64,000 nt of DNA from Nonomuraea gerenzanensis (GCF_020215645.1 NZ_CP084058.1:9424001-9488000); one strand, 5' to 3'; numbered from the stretch's first letter, positions 7,969 to 19,936 are shown. Notes: generated by a model from the sequence alone, not told the origin. Made by a program: numbers and translations.

Positions 7969-8004
7969 GATGCCCCGGGGAGCCGCCCGGCTCCCCGGAG
8001 CATC
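7969..8004. terminator. Bidirectional terminator
   Basis: A 17-bp stem with one mismatch (arms GATGCCCCGGGGAGCCG and CGGCTCCCCGGAGCATC) separates the convergent SDR and aldehyde dehydrogenase genes. Confidence 0.75.
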
Positions 8005-8007
8005 GGC

Positions 8008-9411
8008 CTACAGCTGCAGCGACTTGACCTCGAGGTACTCCTCCATGCCGTGCTCGCCCAGCTCGCGGCCCACGCCCGACTGCTTGTAGCCGCCGAAGGG
8101 CGCCAGCGGGTTGAACCGGCCGCCGTTGATCGACACCTGGCCCGTGCGCAGCCGCCTGGCGACCGCGACCGCGTGCTCCTCGGTGCCCGCCCAGACCGCG
8201 CCGGCCAGGCCGTACTTGGTGTCGTTGGCGATCTCGACGGCCTTGTCCTCGTTGGTGTACGGGATCAGCGAGAGCACCGGGCCGAAGATCTCCTCCTGCT
8301 CGATCGTCATCCCCGGCTCCACGGCCGCGAACACGGTGGGCTCGACGTAGTAGCCGCGCTCGTGCGGCCGCTCGGTGCCGCCCGCCACCAGCCGCGCGCC
8401 CTCCTCCTGGCCCCTGTTGACGTAGCGGATCACGCGGTCGCGCTGGGTCGCCGACACCAGCGGGCCGATCTTGGTCGAGCCGTCGAAGGGGTCGCCGACC
8501 CGGTAGCCGCGCGCGGCCTCGACGGCCAGGTGCACGGCCTCGTCGTACTGGTCGCGCTGGACGATCATGCGGCTCCACGCCGAGCAGGTCTGACCGGCGT
8601 TGACGAAGCAGTTGGCCACGCCGACCTTGACGGCCAGCGGCAGGTCGGCGTCGGGCAGGATGATGTTGGCGGACTTGCCGCCCAGCTCCAGCGCGACCCG
8701 CTTGACGGTCTCGGCGGCCAGCGCGGCCACCCTGCGGCCCGCGGCGGTGGACCCGGTGAAGGAGACCATGTCCACGCCGGGGTGGGCGGCCATCGCCTCG
8801 CCCACGACCGGGCCCCGCCCGCTGACCAGGTTGAACACCCCCGGGGGCAGCCCGACCTCGTCGAAGATCTCGGCCAGCGCGTACGCGGCCAGCGGCGCCA
8901 CCTCGCTCGGCTTGAGCACCACGGTGCACCCGGCGGCCAGCGCGGGCGCGACCTTGCACACGATCTGGTGCAGCGGGTAGTTCCACGGCGTGATCGCGGC
9001 GACCACGCCGATGGGCTCCTTGACCACCAGGGAGTTGCCGACGCGCGACTCGCGCGGGTGACTCTCGGCCAGGTCGGCGTAGGAGGCCAGGACGGCCGCC
9101 GGCATGAGCGTCTGCACCTTGAGCGCGAAGCCGAGCGGTGCCCCCATGTCGGTGGCGATCGTCTTGGCTATCTCGTCGGCGCGCTGTTTCAGCAGGTCGG
9201 CTGCCTGGGCGAGGAGCTTGCCGCGTTCGCCGGGGGCCGTGCGCGACCATGCGGGGAAGGCTTTCCCGGCTGCGGCCACCGCCGCCTCGACATCGTCGGG
9301 AGAGCCCGCGGGCACCCGGTCGATGATCTCCTCGGTGGCCGGGTTGACGACCTCGATGGGGTCGTCCGATGCCGAAGCGGTCCAGGAGCCGCCGATATAC
9401 AGCTGACGCAT
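8008..9411 (-). CDS. Aldehyde dehydrogenase family protein
   Basis: 467-residue NAD(P)+-dependent aldehyde dehydrogenase of the usual family length. It shows PWNYPLHQ (cofactor loop), [16 protein letters not shown], the general-base motif [10 protein letters not shown] and the nucleophile [11 protein letters not shown] (Cys in QTC), and closes with [20 protein letters not shown]. The ATG at 9409-9411 has an AAGGA site 8 nt upstream and starts the typical RQLYIGGSW. Substrate unknown. A strong hairpin lies between it and the upstream DsbA-fold gene, suggesting a separate transcript. Confidence 0.93.
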   Translation of the reverse strand: MRQLYIGGSWTASASDDPIEVVNPATEEIIDRVPAGSPDDVEAAVAAAGKAFPAWSRTAPGERGKLLAQAADLLKQRADEIAKTIATDMGAPLGFALKVQTLMPAAVLASYADLAESHPRESRVGNSLVVKEPIGVVAAITPWNYPLHQIVCKVAPALAAGCTVVLKPSEVAPLAAYALAEIFDEVGLPPGVFNLVSGRGPVVGEAMAAHPGVDMVSFTGSTAAGRRVAALAAETVKRVALELGGKSANIILPDADLPLAVKVGVANCFVNAGQTCSAWSRMIVQRDQYDEAVHLAVEAARGYRVGDPFDGSTKIGPLVSATQRDRVIRYVNRGQEEGARLVAGGTERPHERGYYVEPTVFAAVEPGMTIEQEEIFGPVLSLIPYTNEDKAVEIANDTKYGLAGAVWAGTEEHAVAVARRLRTGQVSINGGRFNPLAPFGGYKQSGVGRELGEHGMEEYLEVKSLQL

Positions 9412-9446
9412 AGGCCCATCCTTACAGTGACCCAGGCCACATGGCG

Positions 9447-9476
9447 AGGGCTCATCCTGACCGGAGGATGAGCCCT
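9447..9476. terminator. Strong hairpin terminator after the nitroreductase-like gene
   Basis: Perfect 12-bp stem AGGGCTCATCCT / AGGATGAGCCCT with loop GACCGG, 85 nt past the stop of the minus-strand DsbA-fold gene and before the aldehyde dehydrogenase. Confidence 0.75.
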
Positions 9477-9560
9477 TTCCCCCGCCACCTGCTTTATTAC
9501 TCCGGCGTATCAGTCGAACCCGCGAGCCGGTCGAACCGGCGGGCCTGCCGGACTGCCCGG

Positions 9561-10178
9561 TCAGTCGAACTGCGGGCGCTTGGTGCGCGTGCGCTTCAGC
9601 TCGAAGAAGTCGTCGTACTGGGTGACCATGAGCACGCCGTCCCAGAGCCTGCCGGCGTCCTCGCCGCGCAGAATCCTGGTGATGACGGGGCCGAAGAAGG
9701 CGTTCTCGCCGACGCGGATGATCGGGGTGCCGACCTCCTGGCCGACCAGGCCGATGCCCTCGTCGTGGGAGGCGCGGATGACGTCGTCGTACTCGTCGGA
9801 GTGCATGGCGTCGGCCAGGCCGCGCTCCAGCCCGGCGTCGTCCAGGGCGCCCTCGACGACCTCGCGCAAGCGCTCGGGGTCCTTGATGCCCTGGTTGTGC
9901 AGGCGGGTGCCGAGCCCGGTGTAGAGGGGGCCGATGACCTGCTCGCCGTGCTTGGCGGCGGCCGCGGCGACCGTCCTGATCGACCCCATGGCCCTGGAGG
10001 CCCGCTCGAGGTAGTCCGCGGGGACGTCCTTCTCCTCGTTGAGGAAGTACAGCGACATCATGCGCCAGCGAGGCTCGATGGGGCGGACCTTCTCCACCTC
10101 CAGCAGCCAGCGCGAGGTCACCCACGCGAACGGACACGAGGGGTCGAACCACAGGTCCACGGGAATCTTCTCTGTCAT
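9561..10178 (-). CDS. DsbA-fold mycothiol-dependent nitroreductase-like protein (Rv2466c family)
   Basis: 205-residue thioredoxin-fold protein with an inserted helical domain. The active site reads [13 protein letters not shown]: one cysteine followed by P-F-A where mycobacterial Rv2466c has a CPWC-type pair, so this is a single-thiol version. The cis-proline loop is [17 protein letters not shown]. Rv2466c uses mycothiol to reduce nitro compounds; the same activity is inference here. It is divergent from pepN, as in mycobacteria. Three GTCGAAC-containing segments run through and past its stop (9513-9570), a weak tandem repeat. Confidence 0.85.
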   Translation of the reverse strand: MTEKIPVDLWFDPSCPFAWVTSRWLLEVEKVRPIEPRWRMMSLYFLNEEKDVPADYLERASRAMGSIRTVAAAAAKHGEQVIGPLYTGLGTRLHNQGIKDPERLREVVEGALDDAGLERGLADAMHSDEYDDVIRASHDEGIGLVGQEVGTPIIRVGENAFFGPVITRILRGEDAGRLWDGVLMVTQYDDFFELKRTRTKRPQFD

Positions 10179-10267
10179 GTCTGCCCGTAACCTGAGGTGG
10201 TTCGGGTCCTATTCCCGGCATGGCAGGATACGGACAACCCCGACGAAGTGGTGAAAAGGAGCGCAAC

Positions 10268-12829
10268 TTGGCAGGCAACCTGACCCGGGACGAGGCTCGT
10301 GAGCGCGCCCGGCTGTTGAAGGTCGAGTCGTACGACGTCGCACTCGACCTGACCGAGGGAGAGGAGCGCTTCGAGAGCGTCACCAAGGTCCGCTTCACCA
10401 GCACCACGCCGGGGGCGTCCACCTTCATCGACCTGCACGGCGCGAACGTCCGCAGGGTCACGCTCAACGGCACCGACCTCGACGCGTCCGCCTACGACGC
10501 CGACAAGGGCCGCTTCCCGCTCCCCTCGCTCGCCGCGTCGAACGAGCTGCTCGTGGACGCCGACTGCACCTACATGCGCACCGGCGAGGGCCTGCACCGC
10601 TTCGTCGACCCCGTGGACCAGAAGGTCTACCTGCACAGCCAGTTCGAGACGGCCGACGCGCACCGCATGTACGCCTGCTTCGACCAGCCCGACCTCAAGG
10701 CCACCTTCCAGCTCACGGTGCTGGCCCCGGCCGACTGGGAGGTCGTCTCCAACTCCGCCGCCGCCACCGTCGAGGAGCTGCCGGAGCAGGCAGGTAAGCA
10801 CGGCACCGTCCAGGCGGCCAGGCGGTGGGAGTTCGCCCCCACGCCCGTCCTGTCGACGTACATCACCGCGCTGGTAGCCGGTCATTACCACAAGGTGACC
10901 GCCGAGCACGACGGCATCCCTCTCGGCGTCTACTGCCGCTCCTCGCTGGCCGAGCACCTCGACGCCGACAACATCCTCGAGGTCACCCGCCAGGGCTTCG
11001 ACTTCTTCCACCGCGTGTTCGGCGTGCGCTACCCGTTCGGCAAGTACGACCAGCTCTTCGTGCCCGAGTTCAACGCCGGCGCGATGGAGAACGCGGGCTG
11101 TGTGACGTTCCTGGAGGACTACGTCTTCCGCTCCCGCGTCACCGACGCCCTCGTCGAGCGGCGCGCGGAGACGATCCTGCACGAGATGGCGCACATGTGG
11201 TTCGGCGACCTCGTCACCATGCGCTGGTGGGACGACCTGTGGCTGAACGAGTCGTTCGCCACCTACATGTCCGTGCTCGCCCAGGCCGAGTCCACCCGGT
11301 GGACCAGGGCGTGGACCACGTTCGCGAACGTGGAGAAGACCTGGGCCTACCGCCAGGACCAGCTCCCCTCCACCCACCCCATCGCCGCCGACATCCCCGA
11401 CATGCAGGCGGTCGAGGTCAACTTCGACGGCATCACGTACGCCAAGGGCGCCGCGGTGCTCAAGCAGCTCGTGGCCTACGTCGGCCTCGACAACTTCCTG
11501 GCCGGCGTGCGTGACTACTTCGCCGCGCACGCCTGGGGCAACACCGAGCTGGAAGACCTGCTCAGCGCCCTGGAGCGGACCTCGGGGCGTGACCTGTCCT
11601 CCTGGTCGAAGGAGTGGCTGGAGACCTCCTGGGTCAACACGCTGCGCCCCGAGTTCGAGGTGTCAGGTGGCCGCTTCACCTCCTTCGAGGTGGTGCAGGA
11701 GGCGCCGGTCGAGCACCCCACGCTGCGCTCCCACCGGATCGCCGTCGGCCTCTACTCGCTGGACGGCGGGAAGCTGACCCGTACCAAGCGGGTGGAGCTG
11801 GACGTCGTCGGCGCCCGGACGAGCGTCAGCCAGCTCATCGGCGAGGAGCAGCCCGACCTGGTGCTGCTCAACGACGACGACCTGACCTACGCCAAGATCC
11901 GCCTCGACGCCGACTCGCTGCGGACGCTGGTGAACGGTGGCATCAACGCGTTCACCGAGTCCCTGCCGCGCGCCCTGTGCTGGACGGCGGCCTGGGACAT
12001 GACCCGCGACGGCGAGCTGTCCGCCCGCGACTACGTCAAGCTGGTCGTCTCCGGCGTGGCCACGGTCAGCGATATCACCGTCCTGCAGGCCGTGCTGCGG
12101 CAGGCGCGCCTGGCCGTGCAGCAGTACGCCGACCCCGCCTGGCGGGCCGAGGGCCTGTCCGTGCTGGCCACCGAGCTGCGCACGCTGCTCGACGAGGCCG
12201 AGCCGGGCTCCGACCAGCAGCTGTCGTATCTGCAGGCGTTCGCGGCCGTGGCGAACTCCGAGGAGGAGCTGAGCCTGGTGCAGGCCGTGCTCGACGGCAC
12301 GTCGGTGCCCGAGGGCGTGACCGTGGACGCCGACCTACGCTGGACCCTCGTGCAGGCCCTCGTCTCCGGTGGCCGCCTGGGCGAGGCCGACATCGAGGCC
12401 GAGCTGGAGCGGGACCCTACGGCGACGGGTGAGCGCTCGGCCGCCCAGTGCCGGGCGGCCATCCCGACCGCCGAGGCCAAGGAGGCGGCCTGGGCCCGGA
12501 TCGTGGGCGGCCGGCTGGCCAACCACATCGCCCGCGCCACGATCGGCGGCTTCCAGGACCCGCGCCACCCCGAGCTGATGGCGCCCTACCGCGAGAAGTA
12601 CTTCGCCGAGGTGGGGCGGATCTACCAGGAGTGGACGTTCGACCAGGCCTCGACGTTCGCCGTCGGGTGCTTCCCCGCGCTGCTCATCGAGCCCACCACG
12701 GTGCGGGCGGCGCACGACTTCCTGTCCGCCGCGCAGCCGCCGCAGGCGCTGCGCCGGCTCATCCTGGAGGGCGCCGACGGTGTCCGCCGCGCCCTGCGCA
12801 ACAGGGAGAAGGACGCCGCCTCCGCCTGA
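10268..12829 (+). CDS. pepN: Aminopeptidase N (M1 family)
   Basis: 853-residue zinc aminopeptidase that trims N-terminal residues from peptides in the cytoplasm. GAMEN (271-275) binds the substrate amino terminus, HEMAH (305-309) and Glu328 in NESFA bind zinc, and an ERAP1-like C-terminal domain follows. The TTG start at 10268 is chosen because AAGGAG lies 6 nt before it; an earlier in-frame ATG at 10220 would add 16 unconserved residues. The gene is followed by a hairpin at 12845-12875. Divergent partner of the nitroreductase-like gene. Confidence 0.96.
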   Translation: MAGNLTRDEARERARLLKVESYDVALDLTEGEERFESVTKVRFTSTTPGASTFIDLHGANVRRVTLNGTDLDASAYDADKGRFPLPSLAASNELLVDADCTYMRTGEGLHRFVDPVDQKVYLHSQFETADAHRMYACFDQPDLKATFQLTVLAPADWEVVSNSAAATVEELPEQAGKHGTVQAARRWEFAPTPVLSTYITALVAGHYHKVTAEHDGIPLGVYCRSSLAEHLDADNILEVTRQGFDFFHRVFGVRYPFGKYDQLFVPEFNAGAMENAGCVTFLEDYVFRSRVTDALVERRAETILHEMAHMWFGDLVTMRWWDDLWLNESFATYMSVLAQAESTRWTRAWTTFANVEKTWAYRQDQLPSTHPIAADIPDMQAVEVNFDGITYAKGAAVLKQLVAYVGLDNFLAGVRDYFAAHAWGNTELEDLLSALERTSGRDLSSWSKEWLETSWVNTLRPEFEVSGGRFTSFEVVQEAPVEHPTLRSHRIAVGLYSLDGGKLTRTKRVELDVVGARTSVSQLIGEEQPDLVLLNDDDLTYAKIRLDADSLRTLVNGGINAFTESLPRALCWTAAWDMTRDGELSARDYVKLVVSGVATVSDITVLQAVLRQARLAVQQYADPAWRAEGLSVLATELRTLLDEAEPGSDQQLSYLQAFAAVANSEEELSLVQAVLDGTSVPEGVTVDADLRWTLVQALVSGGRLGEADIEAELERDPTATGERSAAQCRAAIPTAEAKEAAWARIVGGRLANHIARATIGGFQDPRHPELMAPYREKYFAEVGRIYQEWTFDQASTFAVGCFPALLIEPTTVRAAHDFLSAAQPPQALRRLILEGADGVRRALRNREKDAASA

Positions 12830-12844
12830 CGTCCCAGCCCGGCC

Positions 12845-12875
12845 GCCGGCCCGCGCCACGACGGCGGGGGCCGGC
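12845..12875. terminator. Terminator after pepN
   Basis: GCCGGCCC ... GGGCCGGC, 8-bp perfect stem with a 15-nt loop starting 15 nt past the pepN stop. Confidence 0.5.
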
Positions 12876-12884
12876 TGCGCCGTC

Positions 12885-12923
12885 TTGACGCTGGCATCCA
12901 GGGCGCGGTGTTAGCCTCGAAAC
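12885..12923 (+). promoter_or_regulatory. Promoter of the Ser/Thr kinase gene, leaderless type
   Basis: TAGCCT at 12912-12917 is 6 nt before the GTG start. TTGACG at 12885-12890 is a candidate -35, although the 21-nt spacer is longer than usual. Confidence 0.4.
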
Positions 12924-14348
<1,425 letters not shown>

Positions 14349-14575
14349 CCGGCACCACGTCGCCGTCGGCGATCGCAGGCGTCCACGCGTGATCGGTGGC
14401 GAGTCGTGCCCGCCCGTGACGACGCCGCTCGGCCGTGGCGGGCACCGTCCCTCGCCCTGACGCGCCGGCCCTGTCCCCTTCCCCTGGCCGGAGCGGTGGC
14501 CGGGAAGATCAGCCGGGGGCGACACCCATGGGCCTCATGTCCGTAATCCCTCTCTGATCGTGAGAAAGTCATCGC

Positions 14576-15529
14576 GTGGACTCGACTCGTGACCTGTTCG
14601 TCGCCCTTGCCCGCCGTTACGCCTTCGCCGACCTCGGCGCGCTCGCGCCCGTCGCGGAGATCGCGGAAGTGTGCGAGTTCGGGCAGCGGCTGCTCTCGCT
14701 CGACGCCGAGGACTTCGCGGCCGAAGCCCGGGTGGTGCCCGCCGACCTGCGCCGGCGCGCCAGGGCCTGCCACATGCCGCAGACTCCGCGCGAGCAGCCA
14801 CGGGGAGCGTTGGAGTCGCTGCGTCCCGCGTACGGGCTGCTGCTTGAGGTCATCGCCGTACGGTGGCACCGGCGCGAGCTGAGCCCCATGATCGCCGCGG
14901 TGCACATCGCCAGCGAGTACCTGCCGCTGCTGGCCTTCGAGCCCCAGCTCGGCCATGCCGGCGACCCGGCCAGGTGGCCGGTGGGGCTGAGCGCGGCGGG
15001 GAGCAGGTTCGGCGTGATCGGCGATCGGGAGTGCGACCACACCAAGTCCGAGCAGTCCGCCACCAACCGGACGCTCCGGGTCTCAGGCGAGCCCGCGGAG
15101 GGCTGGCGCGCGTACTTCGACCGCCAGCACAGCCAGGTGGCCGGGGCGCTCGGCGTGTGCGTGGCCACCTGCCGCAACCCCTGCACGGCGATGGACTGGA
15201 TCGATCCGGAGCCGCGCGCTGATTTGCAGTCGCGGGCCCGTACAGCGCTGGCCTTCGCCGAGACCCCGCTCGTCCGCCTCCGGCACGCGGCTCCGGTCGG
15301 GCACGGGTTCGGGGTGCCGTCGCCGGAGGAGGTGCTCGACGCGTGGGAGCGCAGCCGGGCGGTGCTCGACAAGAATCCCATCGGCACGGCGGCGCTGAAG
15401 GAGGACGGCTTTCCGCTGCCGGGGCTGCCGTCGCTCTTCTCGGCCATCGCCGACGCGGCCATCGAGCCGTCCACGCTGCTGCACGGGGTCAGCGAGCACA
15501 TCGTGACGCTGCTCGAACGCCAACCCTGA
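14576..15529 (+). CDS. Protein of unknown function, 317 aa
   Basis: I do not recognise this family. The protein is mostly helical in appearance and soluble, with no signal peptide or membrane segment. It contains a cysteine-bearing stretch (VCVATCRNPCTAMDW, about 197-211) and a preceding basic/acid segment IGDRECDHTK. The GTG at 14576 follows GAGAAAG. Codon use is like the neighbours. It is bounded by the kinase gene upstream and by a very strong terminator downstream, so it is probably its own transcript. Confidence 0.75.
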   Translation: MDSTRDLFVALARRYAFADLGALAPVAEIAEVCEFGQRLLSLDAEDFAAEARVVPADLRRRARACHMPQTPREQPRGALESLRPAYGLLLEVIAVRWHRRELSPMIAAVHIASEYLPLLAFEPQLGHAGDPARWPVGLSAAGSRFGVIGDRECDHTKSEQSATNRTLRVSGEPAEGWRAYFDRQHSQVAGALGVCVATCRNPCTAMDWIDPEPRADLQSRARTALAFAETPLVRLRHAAPVGHGFGVPSPEEVLDAWERSRAVLDKNPIGTAALKEDGFPLPGLPSLFSAIADAAIEPSTLLHGVSEHIVTLLERQP

Positions 15530-15572
15530 GGCACCTGGCCGGCGGCTCGCCGCCCGCGTCCTAAGCGGCTTA

Positions 15573-15613
15573 GGGCGCGGGGAGCGCAGGGCGGCCCTGC
15601 GCTCCCCGCGCCC
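15573..15613. terminator. Very strong bidirectional terminator
   Basis: A perfect 19-bp stem, GGGCGCGGGGAGCGCAGGG and its complement, around a 3-nt CGG loop, between the convergent 317-aa gene and the DUF5130-like gene. Confidence 0.85.
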
Positions 15614-15690
15614 CACGCCTGCCCGTACGTGCGCTGCCTGCTCGTGCGTGCGCTGCCCGTGCCTGAGCCGGCCACGCACGTGCTGCCTGC

Positions 15691-15728
15691 GCACGCCGTA
15701 GCAGCGCACGCCGTAGCAGCGCACGCCG
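15691..15728. repeat. 15-bp tandem repeat, 2.5 copies
   Basis: GCACGCCGTAGCAGC at 15691-15705 and 15706-15720, then GCACGCCG. Non-coding, downstream of the terminator. Confidence 0.6.
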
Positions 15729-15850
15729 CGCATGCGCTTGCGCTTACGGGGCTTGAGGCCATGCGCGCCCTGCACCGCCCTGACCGGTCCAGGGCGGCAC
15801 GGGCAGGACGCGCACGACGCCGGGCGCGTACGTGGCGAACGGGCGGTGGG

Positions 15851-16213
15851 TCAGCGGCGGGCGGTCGCCTGCTCGCCGAGAGCCCCGATGCCGTACAGCA
15901 GCCCACCGATCAGATCCCCCACACTGAACGCCGTGGCCATCGACATCGCAGTCATCCGGCAAGCGCCGTCGCTCAGCCGCCTCCGCGCGTTCTCGCCCGT
16001 CACGATCTCCAGCCCCCGCCCCTGCGGATCCACGAACACCACCACGGCATCGTCGGCCTCCGCGCCCAGGGCGGCGTGCAGGCGTTCGGCGAAGTGCCGG
16101 CGTCCGCCCACCGGGTCGCCCAGGAACACGCCGAACCGCAGCCCGCTGCGCCGCTCCGCCGTGTGCAGGGCCTTGCGTAGGTCGTCGCCCTGGGCGGCGG
16201 TCAGTCCCTTCAT
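15851..16213 (-). CDS. DUF5130-like protein (Rv2468c-type position)
   Basis: 120-residue protein resembling the TPM/DUF5130 type: amphipathic opening (MKGLTAAQGDDLRKALHTAE), strand FGVFLGDP, and VVVFVDPQGRGLEIVTGE. The C-terminal part (about 95-115) is hydrophobic (FSVGDLIGGLLYGIGAL). The ATG at 16211-16213 follows GAGGTG, so the longer frame upstream is not used. It follows the 116-aa membrane protein gene by 7 nt, a two-gene operon. Function unknown; the position between pepN and the HNH gene matches Rv2468c in mycobacteria as I recall it. Confidence 0.75.
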   Translation of the reverse strand: MKGLTAAQGDDLRKALHTAERRSGLRFGVFLGDPVGGRRHFAERLHAALGAEADDAVVVFVDPQGRGLEIVTGENARRRLSDGACRMTAMSMATAFSVGDLIGGLLYGIGALGEQATARR

Positions 16214-16220
16214 GGTCACC

Positions 16221-16571
16221 TCACCATCCCGCCGAGGCGCCGCCGACGCGGCTGCCGGGTTCCGCCGTCTCGGCGGCGGTGACCCAGTCGTGCTCGGGCA
16301 CCTCCGCCCACGCCGCAACCCTGTCGGCCAGTACGAGGCCCGACGTGCTCACCCCACGCTCGCTCCTGGAAGGCCCTCCAAGCCACACGGGGCCCGCTTC
16401 GAGCCGGCGCTGCGCCCCGCGCCCCGGCACCATGACGAGCAGGGTGATCAGCACGAACAGTCCCATGGACACGCCGATGAGAAAGAGCAGAATCTCCGCC
16501 GCGCTGTTCACAACAAGACCGTAAACCTCGTCAGCGGGCTCGGCCAGACCCGTCGTGGGTGTCGCCTGCAC
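16221..16571 (-). CDS. Small membrane protein of unknown function
   Basis: 116 residues. One clear membrane segment lies at about 24-47 (AAEILLFLIGVSMGLFVLIT), followed by a basic cytoplasmic-looking region and a tail with WAEVPEHDWVTAAE. The GTG start has no ribosome site, so it may be leaderless, though no TANNNT lies at the right distance. It is probably co-transcribed with the DUF5130-like gene 7 nt downstream. Family not recognised. Confidence 0.65.
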   Translation of the reverse strand: MQATPTTGLAEPADEVYGLVVNSAAEILLFLIGVSMGLFVLITLLVMVPGRGAQRRLEAGPVWLGGPSRSERGVSTSGLVLADRVAAWAEVPEHDWVTAAETAEPGSRVGGASAGW

Positions 16572-16711
16572 CGCGCGTTAAGATCTTTTACGAAGCGGGG
16601 CATCTCTAGAGAAGAACAGTAGACATACCCCGAAAACATGCGTGGAACACGATGAGCTGGGCCATAAAACTATGGACACGGCAACACTAGGAATCGATCG
16701 AATCCCCGGGC

Positions 16712-16724
16712 TACGGTGAGTTAC
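16712..16724 (+). promoter_or_regulatory. Leaderless-type -10 (TACGGT) before the NERD gene
   Basis: TACGGT at 16712-16717, then 7 nt, then GTG at 16725. This favours 16725 over the GTG at 16716, which lies inside the hexamer. Confidence 0.45.
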
Positions 16725-17552
16725 GTGGACTCCGACAACCAGCGAGAAGACGGTCACAACGCGTCACCCATCTGGGTGAGCGACCGGCCAGAAAGCGAGC
16801 AGACCGCCGCCGCGAAGCCTTCGGCGCCCACCTCCACGTACGCGCCGGTCGAGCGCGCGTCCGTGCGTAGCCTGCTGCAACAGCCCCGGTTCCGCCGCCT
16901 GCGCAATCGCGCGATCCTGGCGGTGGTCGCCGGCCTGGTAGTGGGCTTCCTTGTGAGCGACTGGCGGGTGGGTGTGACCGCGGGTGTGATCGCGGCCATC
17001 CTGGAGGCGGTCTACCGCGCTCGTTCCAACTCCTCCGTGCCGGCGTGGCGGCGGGCGTCCGTGGCAGAGCGCCGTACGGAGGCGCAGTTGCGCAGGCTTG
17101 AGCGCAGCGGCTACCGCACCCTGCACGCCAGGGCGATCCCGGGCAGCGAGGCCCAGATCGACCACCTCGTGGTGGGCCCGACCGGCGTGTACGCGGTCGA
17201 CTCCGAGAAGTGGGACCGCAGGCTGCCCGTACGCGTGCAGATGGGCAAGAAGCTGTTCCACGGCCCGTTCGACATGAAGCCCCGCCTCACCGAGGCCAAG
17301 TGGGAGGCGACGCAGGCCAGCGAGCTGATCAGCAAGTCGTTCGGCCGCGAGGTGTCCGTCGTGCCCTCGCTGGCGATCTACGGCCCGCCGGTGCCATGGA
17401 AGATCATGAACATCCGGGGCGTGGACGTCTACCAGGGTGACCGGGCCCGTAAGTGGATCACGAAGCGGGAGCGGGCGCTGACGACCGCCGAGATCGACCG
17501 GATCTTCGACATCGCCGCGCAGGTGCTGCCCGCCCGATACGGCGAGGGCTGA
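16725..17552 (+). CDS. NERD-domain membrane protein
   Basis: 275 residues: a disordered N-terminus (about 1-60), two close membrane segments (about 63-95, AILAVVAGLVVGFLVSDW then VTAGVIAAILEAVY) and a NERD (nuclease-related) domain with IDHLVVGPTGVYAVDSEKW, the family's nuclease-like D...E/D-x-K arrangement with Glu/Lys in SEKW. NERD domains are proposed to act on nucleic acids; activity is not shown for this subfamily. A leaderless -10 fixes the GTG start. Single gene. Confidence 0.82.
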   Translation: MDSDNQREDGHNASPIWVSDRPESEQTAAAKPSAPTSTYAPVERASVRSLLQQPRFRRLRNRAILAVVAGLVVGFLVSDWRVGVTAGVIAAILEAVYRARSNSSVPAWRRASVAERRTEAQLRRLERSGYRTLHARAIPGSEAQIDHLVVGPTGVYAVDSEKWDRRLPVRVQMGKKLFHGPFDMKPRLTEAKWEATQASELISKSFGREVSVVPSLAIYGPPVPWKIMNIRGVDVYQGDRARKWITKRERALTTAEIDRIFDIAAQVLPARYGEG

Positions 17553-17666
17553 TCCTGCCGAGCGATTCCGCCGCTCCCGCTCTCCCGCTGATCCCGCCGT
17601 TCCCGCGTTCCGAGGGCCGCCAGCCTCACGCCGAAGCCGTCGAGGCGGGCGGCCGGCTCCATGCTC

Positions 17667-17697
17667 GGCGGCAGCGCCGTCGGGCGCCCTTGCCGCC
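17667..17697. terminator. Possible terminator after the NERD gene
   Basis: GGCGGCA ... TGCCGCC, 7-bp stem with an inner GCGC pairing, 115 nt past the NERD stop. Confidence 0.4.
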
Positions 17698-17714
17698 GCA
17701 CAGGCCGACACGGA

Positions 17715-17746
17715 GCTCCCCGGCTCCCCGGCTCACCGGCTCCCCG
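17715..17746. repeat. 8-bp tandem repeat GCTCCCCG, four copies
   Basis: GCTCCCCG at 17715, 17723 and 17739, with one GCTCACCG at 17731. Simple slippage-prone repeat in the gap before ilvD. Confidence 0.7.
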
Positions 17747-18049
17747 GCTCGCGTCAGGCGCCACGCACGCGGGCAGGCGCCGTACACGGCCGCACCATCA
17801 GCCCTCGCACAGCACCGCGCAGCCGTGCGGATGCCCGGTCGGCCCGCGGGCGGGTCTATCGTGGGTAGGGAGTCGCCGACCCCGCCGGGGCCACCCCACA
17901 GGGCTGCCCCGCGCCGCATGTGATCTCCCACCCGGGTTCTCGAGTGTCGTCGGCCTCGGTCGCCATACCGTCCGAGCAGTGGACAAGCGTCTCATTCACC
18001 GGGCGGTGGCCGTAACATGTGAAGACTCGCCAACGATGGGAGATGCCCA

Positions 18050-19888
18050 ATGCCCGCCCTCAGGTCACGTACAGTCACCCACGGCAGGAACATGGCCGGT
18101 GCCCGGGCCCTGCTCCGGGCGACCGGCGTAGCCGGGAGCGACTTCGGCAAGCCCATCATCGCCGTGGCCAACAGCTTCACCCAGTTCGTGCCGGGGCACG
18201 TGCACCTGCGCGAGGTCGGCGACGTGGTGTCCGCCGCGATCAGGCAGGCGGGGGCCATCCCCCGCGAGTTCAACACGATCGCGGTCGACGACGGCATCGC
18301 GATGGGTCACGGCGGCATGCTCTACTCGCTGCCGTCGCGGGAGCTGATCGCCGACGCCGTCGAGTACATGGTCAACGCCCACTGTGCGGACGCGCTGATC
18401 TGCGTGTCCAACTGTGACAAGATCACGCCGGGCATGCTGCTGGCCGCGTTCCGGCTGAACATCCCGACGATCTTCGTCTCCGGCGGGCCCATGGAGGCCG
18501 GCAAGACGCCGGGCAAGAAGCTCGACCTGATCGACCCGATGATCGCCTCCGCCGACGACTCCGTCTCCGACGCCGAGCTGCTGGAGATGGAGGAGAACGC
18601 CTGCCCGACGTGCGGCTCGTGCTCGGGCATGTTCACCGCCAACTCCATGAACTGCCTGGCCGAGGCCATCGGCCTGGCGCTGCCGGGCAACGGCACGATC
18701 CTGGCCACGCACAAGGCGCGCAAGCAGCTGTTCGAGGACGCAGGCCGCCAGCTCGTCGAGATCACCCGCCGCTACTACGAGGACGGCGACGAGTCGGTGC
18801 TGCCGCGCTCGATCGCCTCCCGCGAGGCGTTCGAGAACGCGATGACCCTCGACGTGGCGATGGGCGGCTCCACCAACACGATCCTGCACATCCTGGCCGC
18901 CGCCCGCGAGGCGCAGGTCGACTTCGGGCTCAAGGAGATCAACGAGATCTCGCTGCGGGTGCCGTGCCTGTGCAAGGTCGCCCCCGCCACGGCCAAGTAC
19001 CACATCGAGGACGTGCACCGCGCCGGCGGCATCCCGGCCATCCTGGGCGAGCTCGACCGGGCCGGTCTGCTGCACCGCGACGTGCCGACCGTGAACGGCG
19101 GCACCCTCGGCGACCTGCTGGCCCAGTGGGACGCCATGTCCCCCGCGGTCAAGCCGGAGGCCGTGGAGCTGTGGCACGCGGCGCCCGGCAACGTGCGCAC
19201 GGTCAAGGCGTACTCGCAGGACAACCGCTGGGACGACCTCGACCTCGACCGCGAGAACGGCTGCATCCGCGACCGCGAGCACGCCTACACCGCCGACGGT
19301 GGCCTGGCCGTGCTCTACGGCAACATCTCGCGCGACGGCGCGGTGGTGAAGACGGCCGGCGTGGACGAGTCGATCTGGAAGTTCAGCGGGCCCGCGGTGG
19401 TGTTCGAGTCGCAGGAGCAGGCGGTCGAGGGCATCCTCGGCGGCAAGGTCAAGGCCGGCGACGTGGTCGTCATCCGCTACGAGGGCCCCAAGGGCGGCCC
19501 CGGCATGCAGGAGATGCTCTACCCGACGTCCTTCCTGAAGGGCAAGGGCCTGGGCAAGGTGTGCGCGCTGGTCACCGACGGGCGCTTCTCCGGCGGCACC
19601 TCCGGGCTGTCGATCGGCCACGCCTCCCCCGAGGCGGCCGAGGGCGGCACGATCGCGCTGGTCGAGGACGGCGACATCATCGACATCGACATCCCCAGCC
19701 GTTCGATGGAGCTGCGGGTGCCGGAGGCGGAGCTGGCCGCGCGGCGCGAGCGGCTGCTGGCCGACCTGGGCGGCTACCGGCCGCGTGACCGTGACCGGCA
19801 GGTGAGCGTGGCGCTGCAGGCGTACGCGGCCATGACGACGTCGGCCTCGACGGGCGCTTCGCGCGATCTGTCGCAGTTGTCGCGGTAG
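18050..19888 (+). CDS. ilvD: Dihydroxy-acid dehydratase
   Basis: 612-residue iron-sulfur enzyme that dehydrates 2,3-dihydroxy-acids in valine and isoleucine (and pantothenate) synthesis. Conserved elements: [24 protein letters not shown] (Cys122), [17 protein letters not shown] (cysteines from residue 185) and the C-terminal [20 protein letters not shown]. Length is that of E. coli IlvD (616). The ATG follows GGGAG. No other ilv gene is near. A 16-bp terminator hairpin begins 10 nt after the stop. Confidence 0.97.
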   Translation: MPALRSRTVTHGRNMAGARALLRATGVAGSDFGKPIIAVANSFTQFVPGHVHLREVGDVVSAAIRQAGAIPREFNTIAVDDGIAMGHGGMLYSLPSRELIADAVEYMVNAHCADALICVSNCDKITPGMLLAAFRLNIPTIFVSGGPMEAGKTPGKKLDLIDPMIASADDSVSDAELLEMEENACPTCGSCSGMFTANSMNCLAEAIGLALPGNGTILATHKARKQLFEDAGRQLVEITRRYYEDGDESVLPRSIASREAFENAMTLDVAMGGSTNTILHILAAAREAQVDFGLKEINEISLRVPCLCKVAPATAKYHIEDVHRAGGIPAILGELDRAGLLHRDVPTVNGGTLGDLLAQWDAMSPAVKPEAVELWHAAPGNVRTVKAYSQDNRWDDLDLDRENGCIRDREHAYTADGGLAVLYGNISRDGAVVKTAGVDESIWKFSGPAVVFESQEQAVEGILGGKVKAGDVVVIRYEGPKGGPGMQEMLYPTSFLKGKGLGKVCALVTDGRFSGGTSGLSIGHASPEAAEGGTIALVEDGDIIDIDIPSRSMELRVPEAELAARRERLLADLGGYRPRDRDRQVSVALQAYAAMTTSASTGASRDLSQLSR

Positions 19889-19898
19889 TCACCGTTTC

Positions 19899-19936
19899 CT
19901 GTGCGGCGGGCGAGTGGGTTCTCGCCTGCCGCACAG
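19899..19936 (+). terminator. Terminator after ilvD
   Basis: A 16-bp stem (CTGTGCGGCGGGCGAG with CTCGCCTGCCGCACAG, one G-T pair) and a 6-nt loop, 10 nt past the ilvD stop. Confidence 0.8.

Larger units (their letters stand above)
15530..15850. other. 321-nt gene-free stretch: terminator and short repeats
   Basis: Holds a 19-bp perfect hairpin (15573-15613), a small CTAAG-CGG-CTTAG hairpin just before it, and a 15-bp tandem repeat (15691-15728). No credible gene. Confidence 0.6.
17553..18049. other. 497-nt gap with no credible gene
   Basis: Contains a hairpin at 17667-17697, an 8-bp tandem repeat (17715-17746) and a possible ilvD -10 (TAACAT at 18013-18018). Frames here lack coding character. 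Confidence 0.55.

Noticed and set aside
9412..10473. N-terminal extension of the aldehyde dehydrogenase through the neighbouring gene
   Set aside because: Overlaps the DsbA-fold gene and a strong terminator; family homology begins at the ATG at 9411.
18065..19621. 518-codon minus-strand frame opposite ilvD
   Set aside because: Antisense shadow of a highly conserved gene.
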